DNA of 18,045 nucleotides from Verrucomicrobiales bacterium (GCA_005789375.1 SXXZ01000079.1:1-18045), one strand, 5' to 3'; counted from the stretch's first letter, positions 6,563-15,446 are shown. Translations and numbers: made by a program. The notes: generated from the sequence alone by a model not told the origin.

Positions 6563-7099
6563 ATGCGGAAGAAAGATCAGTTAGACATGGCTGGACGCTC
6601 AAAAAGCCCCCATCGCGGACCTTGGGTTCGCTGTCTGGCCTTGCTTGGATTGGTGGCTTATCTGGGCGGCATGGGTTGGTTCATGACTCTGTGCACTGCT
6701 GCAGTGGCCTTGGTCGATGGGGAACATTCGGTTCGCATTGAATCCCGGCAGCAGGGTTTTTTTGTGATTCTGGGGCATGACCGTTCGGCTCGACATCCTG
6801 AGCGGACTCATTCCCATGACTGGATCGCCGATCTGCTGACTTCGCTGGCCTCGGACTCCCTTACTTCAGGGGGTGATCATGTCATCGACCTGGACCGCGA
6901 TCTCGGTCTGGCTGCCCGTTCCGGTGAGGCCTCCCTTCGTGATTTGATCGCACGGAATGCGACCGGTTCAGTGATCACTGCGTTTCCGATGCCTGCCGTT
7001 GCTCTATCGAGCGTGCCGCGCCGTCAGGCTTCTATCGGGGTCCAGTCGACTTTGGCGCCTTCCCTCTGCGTCAGTCGCATCCACGTGCTCCGCTGCTGA
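6563..7099 (+). CDS. one-TM His-containing protein preceding metal-efflux genes
   Basis: I cannot name this 178-residue protein. It has a basic N terminus, one hydrophobic segment at about residues 24-46 (CLALLGLVAYLGGMGWFM then TLCTAAVALV), and a likely periplasmic part that starts with DGEHSVRIESRQQGFFVILGH. A histidine-rich stretch, HDRSARHPERTHSHDW (about 75-90), could bind metal. The protein ends in LCVSRIHVLRC. It stands directly upstream of a CzcC-like and a CzcA-like gene on the same strand, so a sensory, chaperone or accessory role in metal efflux is a reasonable inference. The start is uncertain: the ATG at 6563 has GAGG too close to it, and the ATG at 6587 is an alternative; an upstream extension is also open but has no membrane-protein character. 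The short distance to the pump genes (133 bp) leaves room for a second promoter. Confidence 0.6.
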   Translation: MRKKDQLDMAGRSKSPHRGPWVRCLALLGLVAYLGGMGWFMTLCTAAVALVDGEHSVRIESRQQGFFVILGHDRSARHPERTHSHDWIADLLTSLASDSLTSGGDHVIDLDRDLGLAARSGEASLRDLIARNATGSVITAFPMPAVALSSVPRRQASIGVQSTLAPSLCVSRIHVLRC

Positions 7100-7232
7100 G
7101 CCGATCGGTCGGTTTACTCCAGTCCACGGGTTTCATTTGTCTGGAATCTGTGGTCTCCCAATGGGCTGCGATCCGCCGAGTCGTGGCCCGAAGATGGTTT
7201 CCCGTTCGGCACACCCTCCGTTTTGATTGCTC

Positions 7233-8525
7233 ATGAACCCGTTGATTTATCGTGTGTTTGGCTCCCTGGTCGGGATTGCCACTGTCCTTAGTCTTTCTGC
7301 GGCCGAATCTCCGGTGGGGATCACCCCGGACGCCCTGGTCATCGAGGCTCTAGAACACAATGCCGAACTGGGCTTTTACCAGGCCCAGCTCGAGGGGGCC
7401 AAGGCGGCCACTCGATTGGCGGGCCGACTTGATTTACCCAAGGCTGAATTTCAGGTGGGTCAAGTTCGCAGCAAGAACCTCGATCAGTCTATGGCTGGCG
7501 AGGGAGCAATGTGGTCGGCTTCGGTTCGGCAGAGCTTTGAGTGGCCTGGCCGTCTGGGGCTGCGAAAGGCCATCGCCAATCAGGATGTCGCTCTGGCGAC
7601 CCTCGGCCTTGAAGCGTTTCGCCGCGACTTGTCAGGCAAGGTGCGCGAGAACGCCTTTGGACTGGCCAGTGCCGAGGAGAAATCTCGCGTGGCCAGCCTC
7701 GTGGCAGACCGATTTCGAGCTCTGCGCGAGGTGCTCGTGCACCGAGATCCTGCGGGCATCGCTCCACAGTTGGAGGTGCGCATCCTCGAAGCGACGGAGT
7801 TGACGCTTCGCCGCAGGGTTTCGGAATTCGTGCTGGCGGTGGATGCCGAGCGGGTGCGGCTGAACCTCCTCCGGGGAGCTCCCCTCGAGGCCTCTTTTCA
7901 GGTCCAGCGGGACATCCCCAACTTGCCGCAACGACCGGCTCTCGATCACCTCATGGCCGCAGCAAACACCAATAATTTTGAGCTGCGTACACGTGCTGCC
8001 GAGTTGGTTCAGCAGGGTTTTCGGGTCGATTTAGCCCGCAATGAGCGCTGGCCCGCCTTCGAGGTGGGGCCGATGACCATGGGGCAGGATGGCAGCACCC
8101 TCGACCGGATCGTGGGTGTGGGCGTGGCCTTCCCGTTGCCGTTGTGGCGTCCTCGCACGGCCAATATCGCCGCCACCGAGGCCAAGCGGCAACAGGCCTC
8201 CGCCGTCCTCACCGTTGCCCGGCGCGAGGTAGAACGTCGGGTGGTGAGCGCTAGCCGCGGTTATGATTCCCGACTCGCCGAATTGGCCCACTGGCGGTCT
8301 GACGTGGTGTCCCAGTTCGAGTCAGCCGCTGAATTGGCGGATCGCCATTATCGGCTTGGAGCCGTTCCGGCCACGATTTATGTCGAGCTTCAGAAGCAGT
8401 ACCTAGATGCGGTCGAAGCCCACCTAGATACTCGCCGTGAGGCTCTGGCTGCGCTCCTCGAACTGGAGCAGGCCACCGGTCTGAATCTGATCCGCGCTTC
8501 GAGCACCCAACCGGCCCGGCCATGA
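7233..8525 (+). CDS. TolC/CzcC-like outer-membrane efflux protein
   Basis: This is the outer-membrane factor expected to work with the RND pump encoded next. The 430-residue product begins with a cleavable signal peptide (MNPLIYRVFGSLVGIATVLSLSAAES) split here as MNPLIYRVFGSLVG and IATVLSLSAAES. Two OEP repeats of long amphipathic helices follow: EALEHNAELGFYQAQLEGAKAA is the family-typical first helix (shown as NAELGFYQAQLEGAK), and the second repeat includes FELRTRAAELVQQGFRVDLA (residues about 248-267). VAFPLPLWRPRTANIAATEA is the usual beta-strand plus helix entry of the second repeat. About 430 residues is normal for CzcC-type proteins. I chose the ATG at 7233 over an in-frame TTG two codons earlier; neither has a clear Shine-Dalgarno. 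Its stop overlaps the pump's start as ATGA, indicating translational coupling. Confidence 0.88.
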   Translation: MNPLIYRVFGSLVGIATVLSLSAAESPVGITPDALVIEALEHNAELGFYQAQLEGAKAATRLAGRLDLPKAEFQVGQVRSKNLDQSMAGEGAMWSASVRQSFEWPGRLGLRKAIANQDVALATLGLEAFRRDLSGKVRENAFGLASAEEKSRVASLVADRFRALREVLVHRDPAGIAPQLEVRILEATELTLRRRVSEFVLAVDAERVRLNLLRGAPLEASFQVQRDIPNLPQRPALDHLMAAANTNNFELRTRAAELVQQGFRVDLARNERWPAFEVGPMTMGQDGSTLDRIVGVGVAFPLPLWRPRTANIAATEAKRQQASAVLTVARREVERRVVSASRGYDSRLAELAHWRSDVVSQFESAAELADRHYRLGAVPATIYVELQKQYLDAVEAHLDTRREALAALLELEQATGLNLIRASSTQPARP

Positions 8526-11500
8526 TCCAACGACTCCTCGAATTCTCCCTGCGCCAGCGGGCGGTTGTCTTGTTGGTGACGGCGGCCTGGTTGGTTGTCG
8601 GCATTTGGTCGGCGCGGGAGTTGCCGATCGATGCTGTCCCCGATATCACCCAGCCGCAGGTCCAGATTAATACCCAGGTGCCGGCCCTAGCGCCTGAGGA
8701 GGCAGAGGTGCTGGTGACCCAGATTTTGGAACAGGAAATGGCTGGACTGCCACAGCTCCATGAATTGCGTTCGCTCACCAAGTACGGGTTGTCGCAGGTC
8801 ACTCTCCAGTTCGAGGATGGCGTGGATATTTACCGGTGCCGCCAACTGGTGGCCGAGCGGATCCAATCGGTCCGCGACCGTCTGCCAGCGGGAGCCGATC
8901 CAGCCTTGGCACCCATTTCCACCGGGTTGGGCGAGATCTTCTATTATACCTTGTCGTGGAGGGCCGATGCCACCAACCGCCCCGCTGATACTTTTGCTCA
9001 ACTGCTCGAACTGCAGGAAACTCAAGAATTCATAGCCAAGCCGTTCCTGCGCTCTACCCCCGGCGTCGCTGAGATCAACACCATCGGTGGTTTCAGCCGA
9101 CAAATTGTCATTCAGCCGGATCCGGAAAAATTGCGTGAGGCTAACCTGACGTTTGCCGAACTCGCCGAGACGATCCGTCGGAACACCGAGAACACCGGCG
9201 GCGGCGTCATCCATCGCGGGGGACGGCAGTTAGTATTCCGTGCGGCCACCAAGCCCACCACCCTCGAAGAAATTGGGAACCTGCCCGTGAAGTATGCCGC
9301 GGCTGTTCAGCCCTTGAGGGTCCGCGATTTGGCCGAGGTTCGCATCGATGCAGCACCCCGGACCGGTGCGGCCACGCAGAATGCCGAGGAAACCGTGCTG
9401 GGTACTGTGATGATGCTCATGGGCGAGAACAGCCGGATCGTCGCCCACCGCGTGGGCCTTCGGATTGCCGAGCTTCAGGCGCGTTTGCCCCGGGGGATCG
9501 AAGTGCAAGTGGTTTATGACCGGTCCAACTTGGTGGATCGCACCGTGGCGACTGTGAAGCGCAATTTGTCGGAAGGGGCCGTGCTGGTGGTCGTGGTGCT
9601 CCTGCTCCTGTTGGGCAACTTTCGCGCTGCGTTGATTGTGGCTTGTGCAATCCCGCTGTCGTTCCTGTGCGCGATGATCGGCATGGCTCGATTTGGGATC
9701 TCTGGCAATTTGATGAGCCTCGGAGCCGTGGACTTCGGTCTGATCATCGACGGAGCGGTGGTGATCGTGGAGAACATCGTTCGTCAGTTGGCCCACCGCC
9801 AACATCAGTTGGGTCGGGTGCTCACGGTCGAGGAGCGCCACCGGACGGTGCTTATGGCGGCCCGTGAGGTTGGATCACCGGTGTTCTTCGGGGTGCTCAT
9901 TATTACCATCGTGTACCTGCCGATCCTTTCGCTGACCGGGGTGGAGGGGAAAATGTTCCGGCCGATGGCCCTGACGGTGATGCTGGCCCTGGGCGGTGCG
10001 CTGGCCTTGGCCATGACGCTCATGCCGGTGCTGGCTTCGTTCTTTTTGGGCGGCTCGGTGAGCGAGACGGAAAACGCCCTCATGCGCTGGCTCCAGCGTG
10101 TGTACTCGCGGGTGCTGGCGGTGGGCATCGCCGGCCGCGGCTGGGTGGCCGGCGGAGCGGTCGTGCTGTTCGTGGCTTCAGTGGCTCTGTTCCTGCGGTT
10201 GGGCGCGGAGTTCGTTCCGACCCTCGATGAAGGTTCTACCACCTTTGCTTTGTTCCGACCCGTTGGGCAGAACATCGACGACTCGGTTCAGGATCAATTG
10301 CGCACCGATGAACGCATACGGTCCCGATTCCCCGAGGTGACCCATATTTTTTCTCGGATTGGAACCTCTGAAGTAGCCACCGATCCCATGGCCCCCAACG
10401 AATCCGATTTCTACCTGAGCTACGCGCCGAGAGAGACCTGGCGCAAGATCGACGGTCGTCCGGCGACCAAGGATGAATTGGTGGATCTCATTCGTAAGGA
10501 CATCGAGACCACGTTCACCAACACGACCGCGATCGCTTCTCAGCCGATTTCTATGCGTTTCAACGAGATGTTGGAAGGGGTCCGAGCCGACTTGTCCATC
10601 AAGGTGTTCGGCAACGATTTTGACCAACTCGATACCATTGCCGCCCGCATCAAGGAACTTCTGGAACCCCTGCCCGGGCACGACGAAATTGAGCCTGAGA
10701 CGGCGGGCCGCAGTTCTATGCTGACTTTGAATCCGCGCCGGGAGGTTCTTTTGGCGCGGAACTTGTCGGCGAGCGCCCTCAATGAGGCGGTCTCGGTGGC
10801 GCTGGCTGGTCAGGAAGTGGGGCAATTCGCCCATGGGACCCATACTCACGGTATCGTGGTGCGGTTGCGGGGTGACTTGCGCAATGACGAGGCCCAGATC
10901 CGGGCGCTGCCGGTGCGGGTGGGTGAATCGGGCATGGTTCCGCTGGGCCAGTTGGCCGAACTCACGACCCTGGAGTCGGTCCAGCCCATCCGCCACGAGA
11001 GTGGTCGGCGCCGGGTAGCCCTCATGGTCAATCTGAACACCTCCGACATCGAGGGCTGGGTCCGAAGAGCACAGGCCCTTCTGGAGGAAAAGGTGCCGCT
11101 GCCCGATGGCTACATCATCGAGTTCGGTGGGCAATTCAAACGGCTGCAGGAAGCCCGTTCCCGGCTGATGATCGTTGTGCCATCCACGCTCCTGTTGATC
11201 TTTGGGATCGTCTTCATGGCCTTCGGTAGTCTCCGTCAGGCCCTCCTGATCTATTCTGGGATCCCGCTGGCGGTGACTGGGGGGGTCTTGGCGCTGTGGT
11301 TGCGTGGCATGCCCTTCAGCATTACTGCGGCGATCGGCTTCATCGCCCTGAGTGGCGTCGCTGTACTCAATGGCATGGTGATGGTCAGTTGCTTCAACCG
11401 CCTCCGGGAGGAGGGGTTGGGAGTGATGGAGGCCGTCCTTTCCGGTGCTGTCACTCGCCTGCGACCGGTGCTCATGACCGCAATGGTTGCCTCGCTGGGA

Positions 11501-11689
11501 TTCGTGCCGACTGCCATGGCCACGGGGGCCGGAGCTGAGGTTCAGCGACCGCTGGCTACAGTGGTCATTGGAGGCATCCTTAGTTCCACCTTGCTGACCC
11601 TCATCGTGTTGCCTGTTCTCTATGGCTGGTTTGAGCGGGAGAAGCTTTCGCGTATCGAGAAAACCCCTCAGAAGTCTGTGCCGGTGTAG
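8522..11689 (+). CDS. CzcA/CusA-family heavy-metal RND efflux pump
   Basis: This 1055-residue inner-membrane proton antiporter has the full HME-RND layout: TM1 near residues 13-30, a large periplasmic loop, TM2-6, a hydrophilic break near 520, TM7, a second periplasmic loop and TM8-12 ending near 1040. The proton-relay helix reads DFGLIIDGAVVIVEN, with Asp404, Asp410 and Glu417 spaced exactly like the essential Asp402, Asp408 and Glu415 of Cupriavidus CzcA. This form is closer to the divalent-cation (Zn/Co/Cd) group than to Cu/Ag CusA, so a divalent substrate is more likely but not proven. The segment SMRFNEMLEGVRADLSIKVFG is also characteristic (given here as MRFNEMLEGVRADL). It is translated from the ATGA overlap with the outer-membrane gene. 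No adaptor gene lies between the two or after the pump, which is unusual. Confidence 0.95.
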   Translation: MIQRLLEFSLRQRAVVLLVTAAWLVVGIWSARELPIDAVPDITQPQVQINTQVPALAPEEAEVLVTQILEQEMAGLPQLHELRSLTKYGLSQVTLQFEDGVDIYRCRQLVAERIQSVRDRLPAGADPALAPISTGLGEIFYYTLSWRADATNRPADTFAQLLELQETQEFIAKPFLRSTPGVAEINTIGGFSRQIVIQPDPEKLREANLTFAELAETIRRNTENTGGGVIHRGGRQLVFRAATKPTTLEEIGNLPVKYAAAVQPLRVRDLAEVRIDAAPRTGAATQNAEETVLGTVMMLMGENSRIVAHRVGLRIAELQARLPRGIEVQVVYDRSNLVDRTVATVKRNLSEGAVLVVVVLLLLLGNFRAALIVACAIPLSFLCAMIGMARFGISGNLMSLGAVDFGLIIDGAVVIVENIVRQLAHRQHQLGRVLTVEERHRTVLMAAREVGSPVFFGVLIITIVYLPILSLTGVEGKMFRPMALTVMLALGGALALAMTLMPVLASFFLGGSVSETENALMRWLQRVYSRVLAVGIAGRGWVAGGAVVLFVASVALFLRLGAEFVPTLDEGSTTFALFRPVGQNIDDSVQDQLRTDERIRSRFPEVTHIFSRIGTSEVATDPMAPNESDFYLSYAPRETWRKIDGRPATKDELVDLIRKDIETTFTNTTAIASQPISMRFNEMLEGVRADLSIKVFGNDFDQLDTIAARIKELLEPLPGHDEIEPETAGRSSMLTLNPRREVLLARNLSASALNEAVSVALAGQEVGQFAHGTHTHGIVVRLRGDLRNDEAQIRALPVRVGESGMVPLGQLAELTTLESVQPIRHESGRRRVALMVNLNTSDIEGWVRRAQALLEEKVPLPDGYIIEFGGQFKRLQEARSRLMIVVPSTLLLIFGIVFMAFGSLRQALLIYSGIPLAVTGGVLALWLRGMPFSITAAIGFIALSGVAVLNGMVMVSCFNRLREEGLGVMEAVLSGAVTRLRPVLMTAMVASLGFVPTAMATGAGAEVQRPLATVVIGGILSSTLLTLIVLPVLYGWFEREKLSRIEKTPQKSVPV

Positions 11690-11764
11690 GAGTTTCTTTG
11701 GTGCGGCCACCGCGATAAAGGTCGGGTTGATATCACAGAATTCGTCCGCCACATTAGGGGTGGC

Positions 11765-12121
11765 ATGAAGTTCATCCTCGCAACTCACAATGTCACCCTG
11801 ACTGACGCCATCGAGCAGCATGTGCTCCAGCAAATAGACAAGCTGGAACACATTGACCGGTGGTTGATCGATGCTCGGGTCACGTTGGAGCGGGACCACG
11901 TGGCCCACTCGCCAGAGAAACAATACAAGTGCGGGATCCGAATCGGTGTTAGCGGCAACGATTTGTTCGCCGAGGATCGCGAGTCGGATCTTTATGCGGC
12001 CATCGACCTGGCTGTGAAAAAGCTCCAAGCGCAGCTGCGGGCTCGGCACAGCAAGGTCAAGGCCAAGACACACAAGCAGGCGGCTCGTCTGAAGGAGCGC
12101 CGTCGCGTCGAGCCCGCCTGA
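11765..12121 (+). CDS. hpf: short-form ribosome hibernation promoting factor (HPF/RaiA)
   Basis: The 118-residue protein is the single-domain type that binds the 30S decoding region and stabilises inactive ribosomes under stress. It shows the beta-alpha-beta-beta-beta-alpha order: strand KFILATHNVTLT, helix DAIEQHVLQQIDKLEHI, strands WLIDARVTLERD, YKCGIRIGVSGNDLFAEDRESDLYAAID (given as YKCGIRIGVSG and DLFAEDRESDLYAAID), and helix LAVKKLQAQLRARHSKVK. The basic tail (KTHKQAARLKERRR) is typical. There is no C-terminal dimerisation domain as in long HPF. AGGGG lies 4 nt before the ATG. It starts 75 bp after the pump and is followed within 4 nt by the amidohydrolase, so it probably heads the next transcript. 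Confidence 0.9.
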   Translation: MKFILATHNVTLTDAIEQHVLQQIDKLEHIDRWLIDARVTLERDHVAHSPEKQYKCGIRIGVSGNDLFAEDRESDLYAAIDLAVKKLQAQLRARHSKVKAKTHKQAARLKERRRVEPA

Positions 12122-12125
12122 TCCC

Positions 12126-13451
12126 TTGATCTTACGAGCCAGAACGGTGGTTCCGGTGACAGCTCCGCCGATCCACGACGGAGCAGTTTGGATTTCCGGC
12201 CATCAGATCCGGGCTGTGGGTCCGTGGTCGGAGATCCAAGAAATCCAGAGTGTGGCCAGCGGTCCCGTCACCGGTCCCGTCACAGATTTGGGCGCGGTCG
12301 CGCTCTTTCCCGGATTGGTGAATGCCCACTGTCACCTCGACTACACGGCCATGGTGGGTCTTTTGACGCCACAGCGGGAGTTCCCCGACTGGATCAAGGG
12401 CATCTTGACCCTCAAGTCCCAATGGACCGATGCGGAGTTCGAGGCCTCCTGGCTGCTGGGTGCCCGGCAGCAGTTGGAGACCGGGACGACCACCGTCGCC
12501 AACATTGAGACTCGGGCTCATCAATTGCCTGGACTGCGTGCGGCGACCCCGCTGCGCATCTTTTCTTTTCTGGAGATGACCGGCATTCGTTCAGGCCGTG
12601 AGCCGGAGCGCATTCTGGCTGAGGCTATCGATATCCTGAAGACCCTGCCCCCCAACCGCGGCGGTGTCGGGCTGTCACCGCATGCCCCTTATTCGACTTC
12701 TCCAGAACTTCTGAGGGTGATCGCCGACGCGGCCCGTCGGGATGGTTGGCGCATCACCTGCCATGTCGCGGAGTCGGAGCCAGAATTCGACATGTTCATG
12801 TACCGGCGAGGATCGCTTTTTTCGTGGCTCGAGAACCAGCGTCCCAGCGCCGACTGCGGACTGGGCTCACCGGTCCAGCACCTCCATAGTCACGGTCTGC
12901 TCGACTCGCCCTTGCTGGCCGTCCACGTCAACTGCCTTTGGGGCGACGATGCCCGTCGTCTGGCCACCCGGGGAGCCACCGTGGTCCACTGCCCGCGTTC
13001 GCACGCGTACTTTAGTCACCCTCGGTTCCAGCGCGAAGTGCTCACGGAGGCAGGGGTTCCCATTTGCTTAGGCACCGATAGCTTGGCCTCCACGAAGGCC
13101 ACCCGCGAGGGGCCTCCGGTCCTTTCGTTGATCGACGAACTGCGGGCGATGGCCTTCGATGATCCGGGTCTATCACCCCGTCAGATGCTCGCCGAAGTAA
13201 CAATTAATCCGGCGCGAGCCCTGGGCCTTAAGTCGGTGGTGGGAGAACTCAAGTCCGGAGCCTTGGCCGATCTCCTGGTGATTCCTTATGCCGGATCGCC
13301 GGCGACCGTTGAGGAGGCTTTGATCCACCACCGTGGACCGGTCGCAGCCACAATGATCGGTGGCCGCTGGGAATGGATCGGTCCCGGATGTTCCCTTCCT
13401 ATTTCCAATTCTGGCCTCACTTCGAGCACTCTCGTGCGACACAGCCCATGA
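12126..13451 (+). CDS. metal-dependent amidohydrolase, nucleoside/aminofutalosine deaminase type
   Basis: This 441-residue enzyme belongs to the ATZ/TRZ branch of the amidohydrolase superfamily, which includes S-adenosylhomocysteine/methylthioadenosine deaminases and aminodeoxyfutalosine deaminase (MqnX). The TIM-barrel metal ligands are visible: HCH at 68-70 (PGLVNAHCHLDY), His213 (CHVAES), His267 (HVNCLWG) and Asp318 (GTDSLAS). The segment VVHCPRSHAYF is typical of the deaminase branch. The C terminus closes the small beta domain (ADLLVIPY, then GPVAATMIGGRWEW). An N-terminal match MILRARTVVPVTAPPI to the family opening supports the TTG start, which lies 4 nt after the HPF stop. Deamination of an adenine-like substrate is likely; MqnX is a possibility but no menaquinone genes are in view to support it. 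Its stop overlaps the SDR start as ATGA. Confidence 0.82.
   Translation: MILRARTVVPVTAPPIHDGAVWISGHQIRAVGPWSEIQEIQSVASGPVTGPVTDLGAVALFPGLVNAHCHLDYTAMVGLLTPQREFPDWIKGILTLKSQWTDAEFEASWLLGARQQLETGTTTVANIETRAHQLPGLRAATPLRIFSFLEMTGIRSGREPERILAEAIDILKTLPPNRGGVGLSPHAPYSTSPELLRVIADAARRDGWRITCHVAESEPEFDMFMYRRGSLFSWLENQRPSADCGLGSPVQHLHSHGLLDSPLLAVHVNCLWGDDARRLATRGATVVHCPRSHAYFSHPRFQREVLTEAGVPICLGTDSLASTKATREGPPVLSLIDELRAMAFDDPGLSPRQMLAEVTINPARALGLKSVVGELKSGALADLLVIPYAGSPATVEEALIHHRGPVAATMIGGRWEWIGPGCSLPISNSGLTSSTLVRHSP
12261..12284 (+). repeat. in-frame 12-nt tandem duplication
   Basis: GGTCCCGTCACC (12261-12272) is followed by GGTCCCGTCACA (12273-12284), giving GPVT twice in the amidohydrolase before the first catalytic strand. 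It lies in a surface loop of the small domain and should be neutral. Confidence 0.85.
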
Positions 13452-14170
13452 GTTCCACGTGCTCGCAGGCGATTTTAATCAGCGGGGCCGCCGGTGGCCT
13501 GGGGCAGGCGCTCGTCGCTGAGTTGGCCCGAGCCGGGCACCGGGTTTTTGCGGGCTGGCACCGCACCCCCTTGCCTCCATTGGCGCCCGGGGTGGAAGCC
13601 GTGGCGCTCGACGTCACCTGCGATGACTCCTGTGCCGCGGCGGCCGCTGTGGCGCTGGCGCGCTTGGGACGTCTCGATGCGGTCATTCATGCGGCTGGAA
13701 TCACCCGGGATGCGCTCCTGGCGCGCCAGTCTCCGGACGACTGGGACGCGATTTTTGCGGTCAATGTCGAGGGTGCCCAGCGATTGGCCCGGGCCACCTT
13801 GCCCATCTTGGCCGGGCAGGGTGGGGGAGGTCATTGGATCACCATCGGTAGCCATGCGGGCCAGACGGGCTCCGCCGGCCAGACAGCCTACGCTGCATCC
13901 AAGGCAGCACTGAATGGCCTGACGCTCTCGTGGGCCCGCGAGTTTGCGGCGCACAATGTCCGGATCAATACGGTGCTTCCGGGAGTGATGCCCACCCCCA
14001 TGACTGAGTCGTTGGATCCGGAGGTGATGCGCTCTTATGCCCAGGCCAACGTGCTGGGTCGCATCAACGATCCGTCCGAGGTTGCCCGATTCATCAGCTT
14101 CCTGCTGACGACCCACAACATCTCCGGCCAGGTCTTCGCACTCGACAGCCGGGTCCACCGTTGGGCGTGA
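13448..14170 (+). CDS. FabG-like short-chain dehydrogenase/reductase
   Basis: A 240-residue NAD(P)-dependent SDR of the 3-oxoacyl-[ACP] reductase type. The cofactor loop reads GAAGGLGQA (near residues 15-23) instead of TGxxxGxG. NHAAG is replaced by HAAG in VIHAAGITRD, and the catalytic set is Ser135, Tyr148 and Lys152 (GSHAGQTGSAGQTAYAASK). LGRINDPSEVARFISFLL and the end SGQVFALDSR follow; the usual final DGG is DSR here. The ATG at 13448 overlaps the amidohydrolase stop (ATGA); a longer frame back to 13373 lies wholly inside that gene and is unlikely. Being directly upstream of bioF and bioA, it may act on the acyl chain leading to pimeloyl thioester, as FabG does in fatty-acid-like pimelate assembly. 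That role is inference; a general 3-oxoacyl reductase is the alternative. Confidence 0.85.
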   Translation: MSSTCSQAILISGAAGGLGQALVAELARAGHRVFAGWHRTPLPPLAPGVEAVALDVTCDDSCAAAAAVALARLGRLDAVIHAAGITRDALLARQSPDDWDAIFAVNVEGAQRLARATLPILAGQGGGGHWITIGSHAGQTGSAGQTAYAASKAALNGLTLSWAREFAAHNVRINTVLPGVMPTPMTESLDPEVMRSYAQANVLGRINDPSEVARFISFLLTTHNISGQVFALDSRVHRWA

Positions 14171-14202
14171 CCCGGCCGGCGGTTTCGGGCCATTGTCTGC
14201 CC

Positions 14203-15435
14203 ATGCCCGAGCCGTTCGAGGAAACCCTGCGCCAGCGCTTGGAGGCGGTGCGTGCCCAGGGACTGTGGCGATCCCTGAGGCCCGTAGACCATCGCACGAA
14301 GTCGGAGTTGGAGACCGGCGGCCACCGGCTGGTTTCTTTCGCGGGCAATGATTACCTGGGGCTTTCCTTGCATCCCGCCGTGTTGGAGGCCGCGGCCCGG
14401 GCGGTCCACGAATGGGGCGCTGGATCGGCCGCCTCTCGGCTCATTAGCGGATCGCTGGGGGTGCATCATCATCTCGAGGAAACGCTCGCTGAATTCCTCA
14501 GCACGGAAGCCGCGCTGGGATTTTCCACCGGTCATGCCGCAGCCACCGGGGTGATCCCGGCCCTCGTGGGCCCGGGCGATGTGGTGATTGTGGACCGTCT
14601 CGTGCATGCCTGTTGCGTGGATGCGGCCCGGCTCTCCGGGGCGAAACTGCGAGTGTTCCGCCACAACGACCTCGACGATTTAGACCGCATCCTCCGATGG
14701 GCTTCAGCCTTGCCGCGCAATGATTCCGGCGGGCCACGAGTCTTGGTGGTCACCGAGAGCGTCTTCTCCATGGATGGGGATTCGGCCCCGCTGGCCGAAC
14801 TGGTTGAACTCAAGGATCAGCACGGGGCCTGGCTCATGCTCGACGAGGCTCACAGCACCGGGGTGATGGGTCCGGAAGGCCGTGGCCTCGCGGCGCAGCT
14901 GGGATTGGGCGAGAGGATCGAAGTCCGCATGGGAACTCTGGGCAAGGCGCTGGGGGCTTCCGGCGGTTTCATTGCCGGCTCGCGGTCCTTAATCGATCTC
15001 ATGGTGAACCGGGCCCGCAGTTTCATTTTCTCCACGGCTCCCGTTCCTGCGGCGGCGGCGGCTGCAACCGCCGCCCTCGAACTCATGATCACCCGGGACG
15101 GTGAGGAGGCACGCCATCAATTGCGATCGGTCGCAGCCGCAGGAGCCCGAGTGGTGAACCGGGCGTTCCAAGAGCTGTTGGGTTCTGCTCCAGCCGAAGG
15201 GTTCGTCGGCCACATCCTGCCGGTGCTCGTGGGTGACGAGGCCGCGGCCGTGGCTCTGGCGGATCGGTTGAGGGTGGCCGGAGTCTGGGTGCCGGCCATC
15301 CGCCATCCTACGGTGGCCCGGGGTTCGGCCCGCCTGCGTCTCACCTTCAGCGCCGCTCACTCCGCGGCCGACCTAGACTGTCTGGAGGAGGCCTTGAACC
15401 TGGCTTGCATCCAGACTCCTCCCACCCCTTTTTGA
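14203..15435 (+). CDS. bioF: 8-amino-7-oxononanoate synthase BioF
   Basis: BioF condenses pimeloyl-ACP (or CoA) with L-alanine, losing CO2, to make 8-amino-7-oxononanoate (KAPA), the first committed step of biotin ring assembly. The 410-residue product has the alpha-oxoamine synthase signature: FAGNDYLGLS, GSAASRLISGSLGVHHHLE (shown as SRLISGSLGVHHHLE), the Asp of DEAHSTGVMG (Asp214) and the PLP lysine in GTLGKALGASGG (Lys248). Glycine C-acetyltransferase and serine palmitoyltransferase share this fold, but bioA follows 11 nt later, which decides the call. The ATG at 14203 fits the family's N terminus; an in-frame GTG at 14167 overlaps the SDR stop as GTGA and would add 12 residues. No Shine-Dalgarno is clear for either, so coupling from the SDR is likely. 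Confidence 0.9.
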   Translation: MPEPFEETLRQRLEAVRAQGLWRSLRPVDHRTKSELETGGHRLVSFAGNDYLGLSLHPAVLEAAARAVHEWGAGSAASRLISGSLGVHHHLEETLAEFLSTEAALGFSTGHAAATGVIPALVGPGDVVIVDRLVHACCVDAARLSGAKLRVFRHNDLDDLDRILRWASALPRNDSGGPRVLVVTESVFSMDGDSAPLAELVELKDQHGAWLMLDEAHSTGVMGPEGRGLAAQLGLGERIEVRMGTLGKALGASGGFIAGSRSLIDLMVNRARSFIFSTAPVPAAAAAATAALELMITRDGEEARHQLRSVAAAGARVVNRAFQELLGSAPAEGFVGHILPVLVGDEAAAVALADRLRVAGVWVPAIRHPTVARGSARLRLTFSAAHSAADLDCLEEALNLACIQTPPTPF

Positions 15436-15446
15436 AGGATCCTCTG

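Noticed and set aside
6999..7226. 75-codon plus-strand frame before the TolC-like gene
   Set aside because: It overlaps the end of the His-rich protein in another frame and has no domain, signal peptide or ribosome-binding site.
10178..12073. 631-codon minus-strand frame over the RND pump and HPF
   Set aside because: Long only because of GC-rich antisense bias; the His/Gln/Arg-rich product has no family features and both plus-strand genes are certain.
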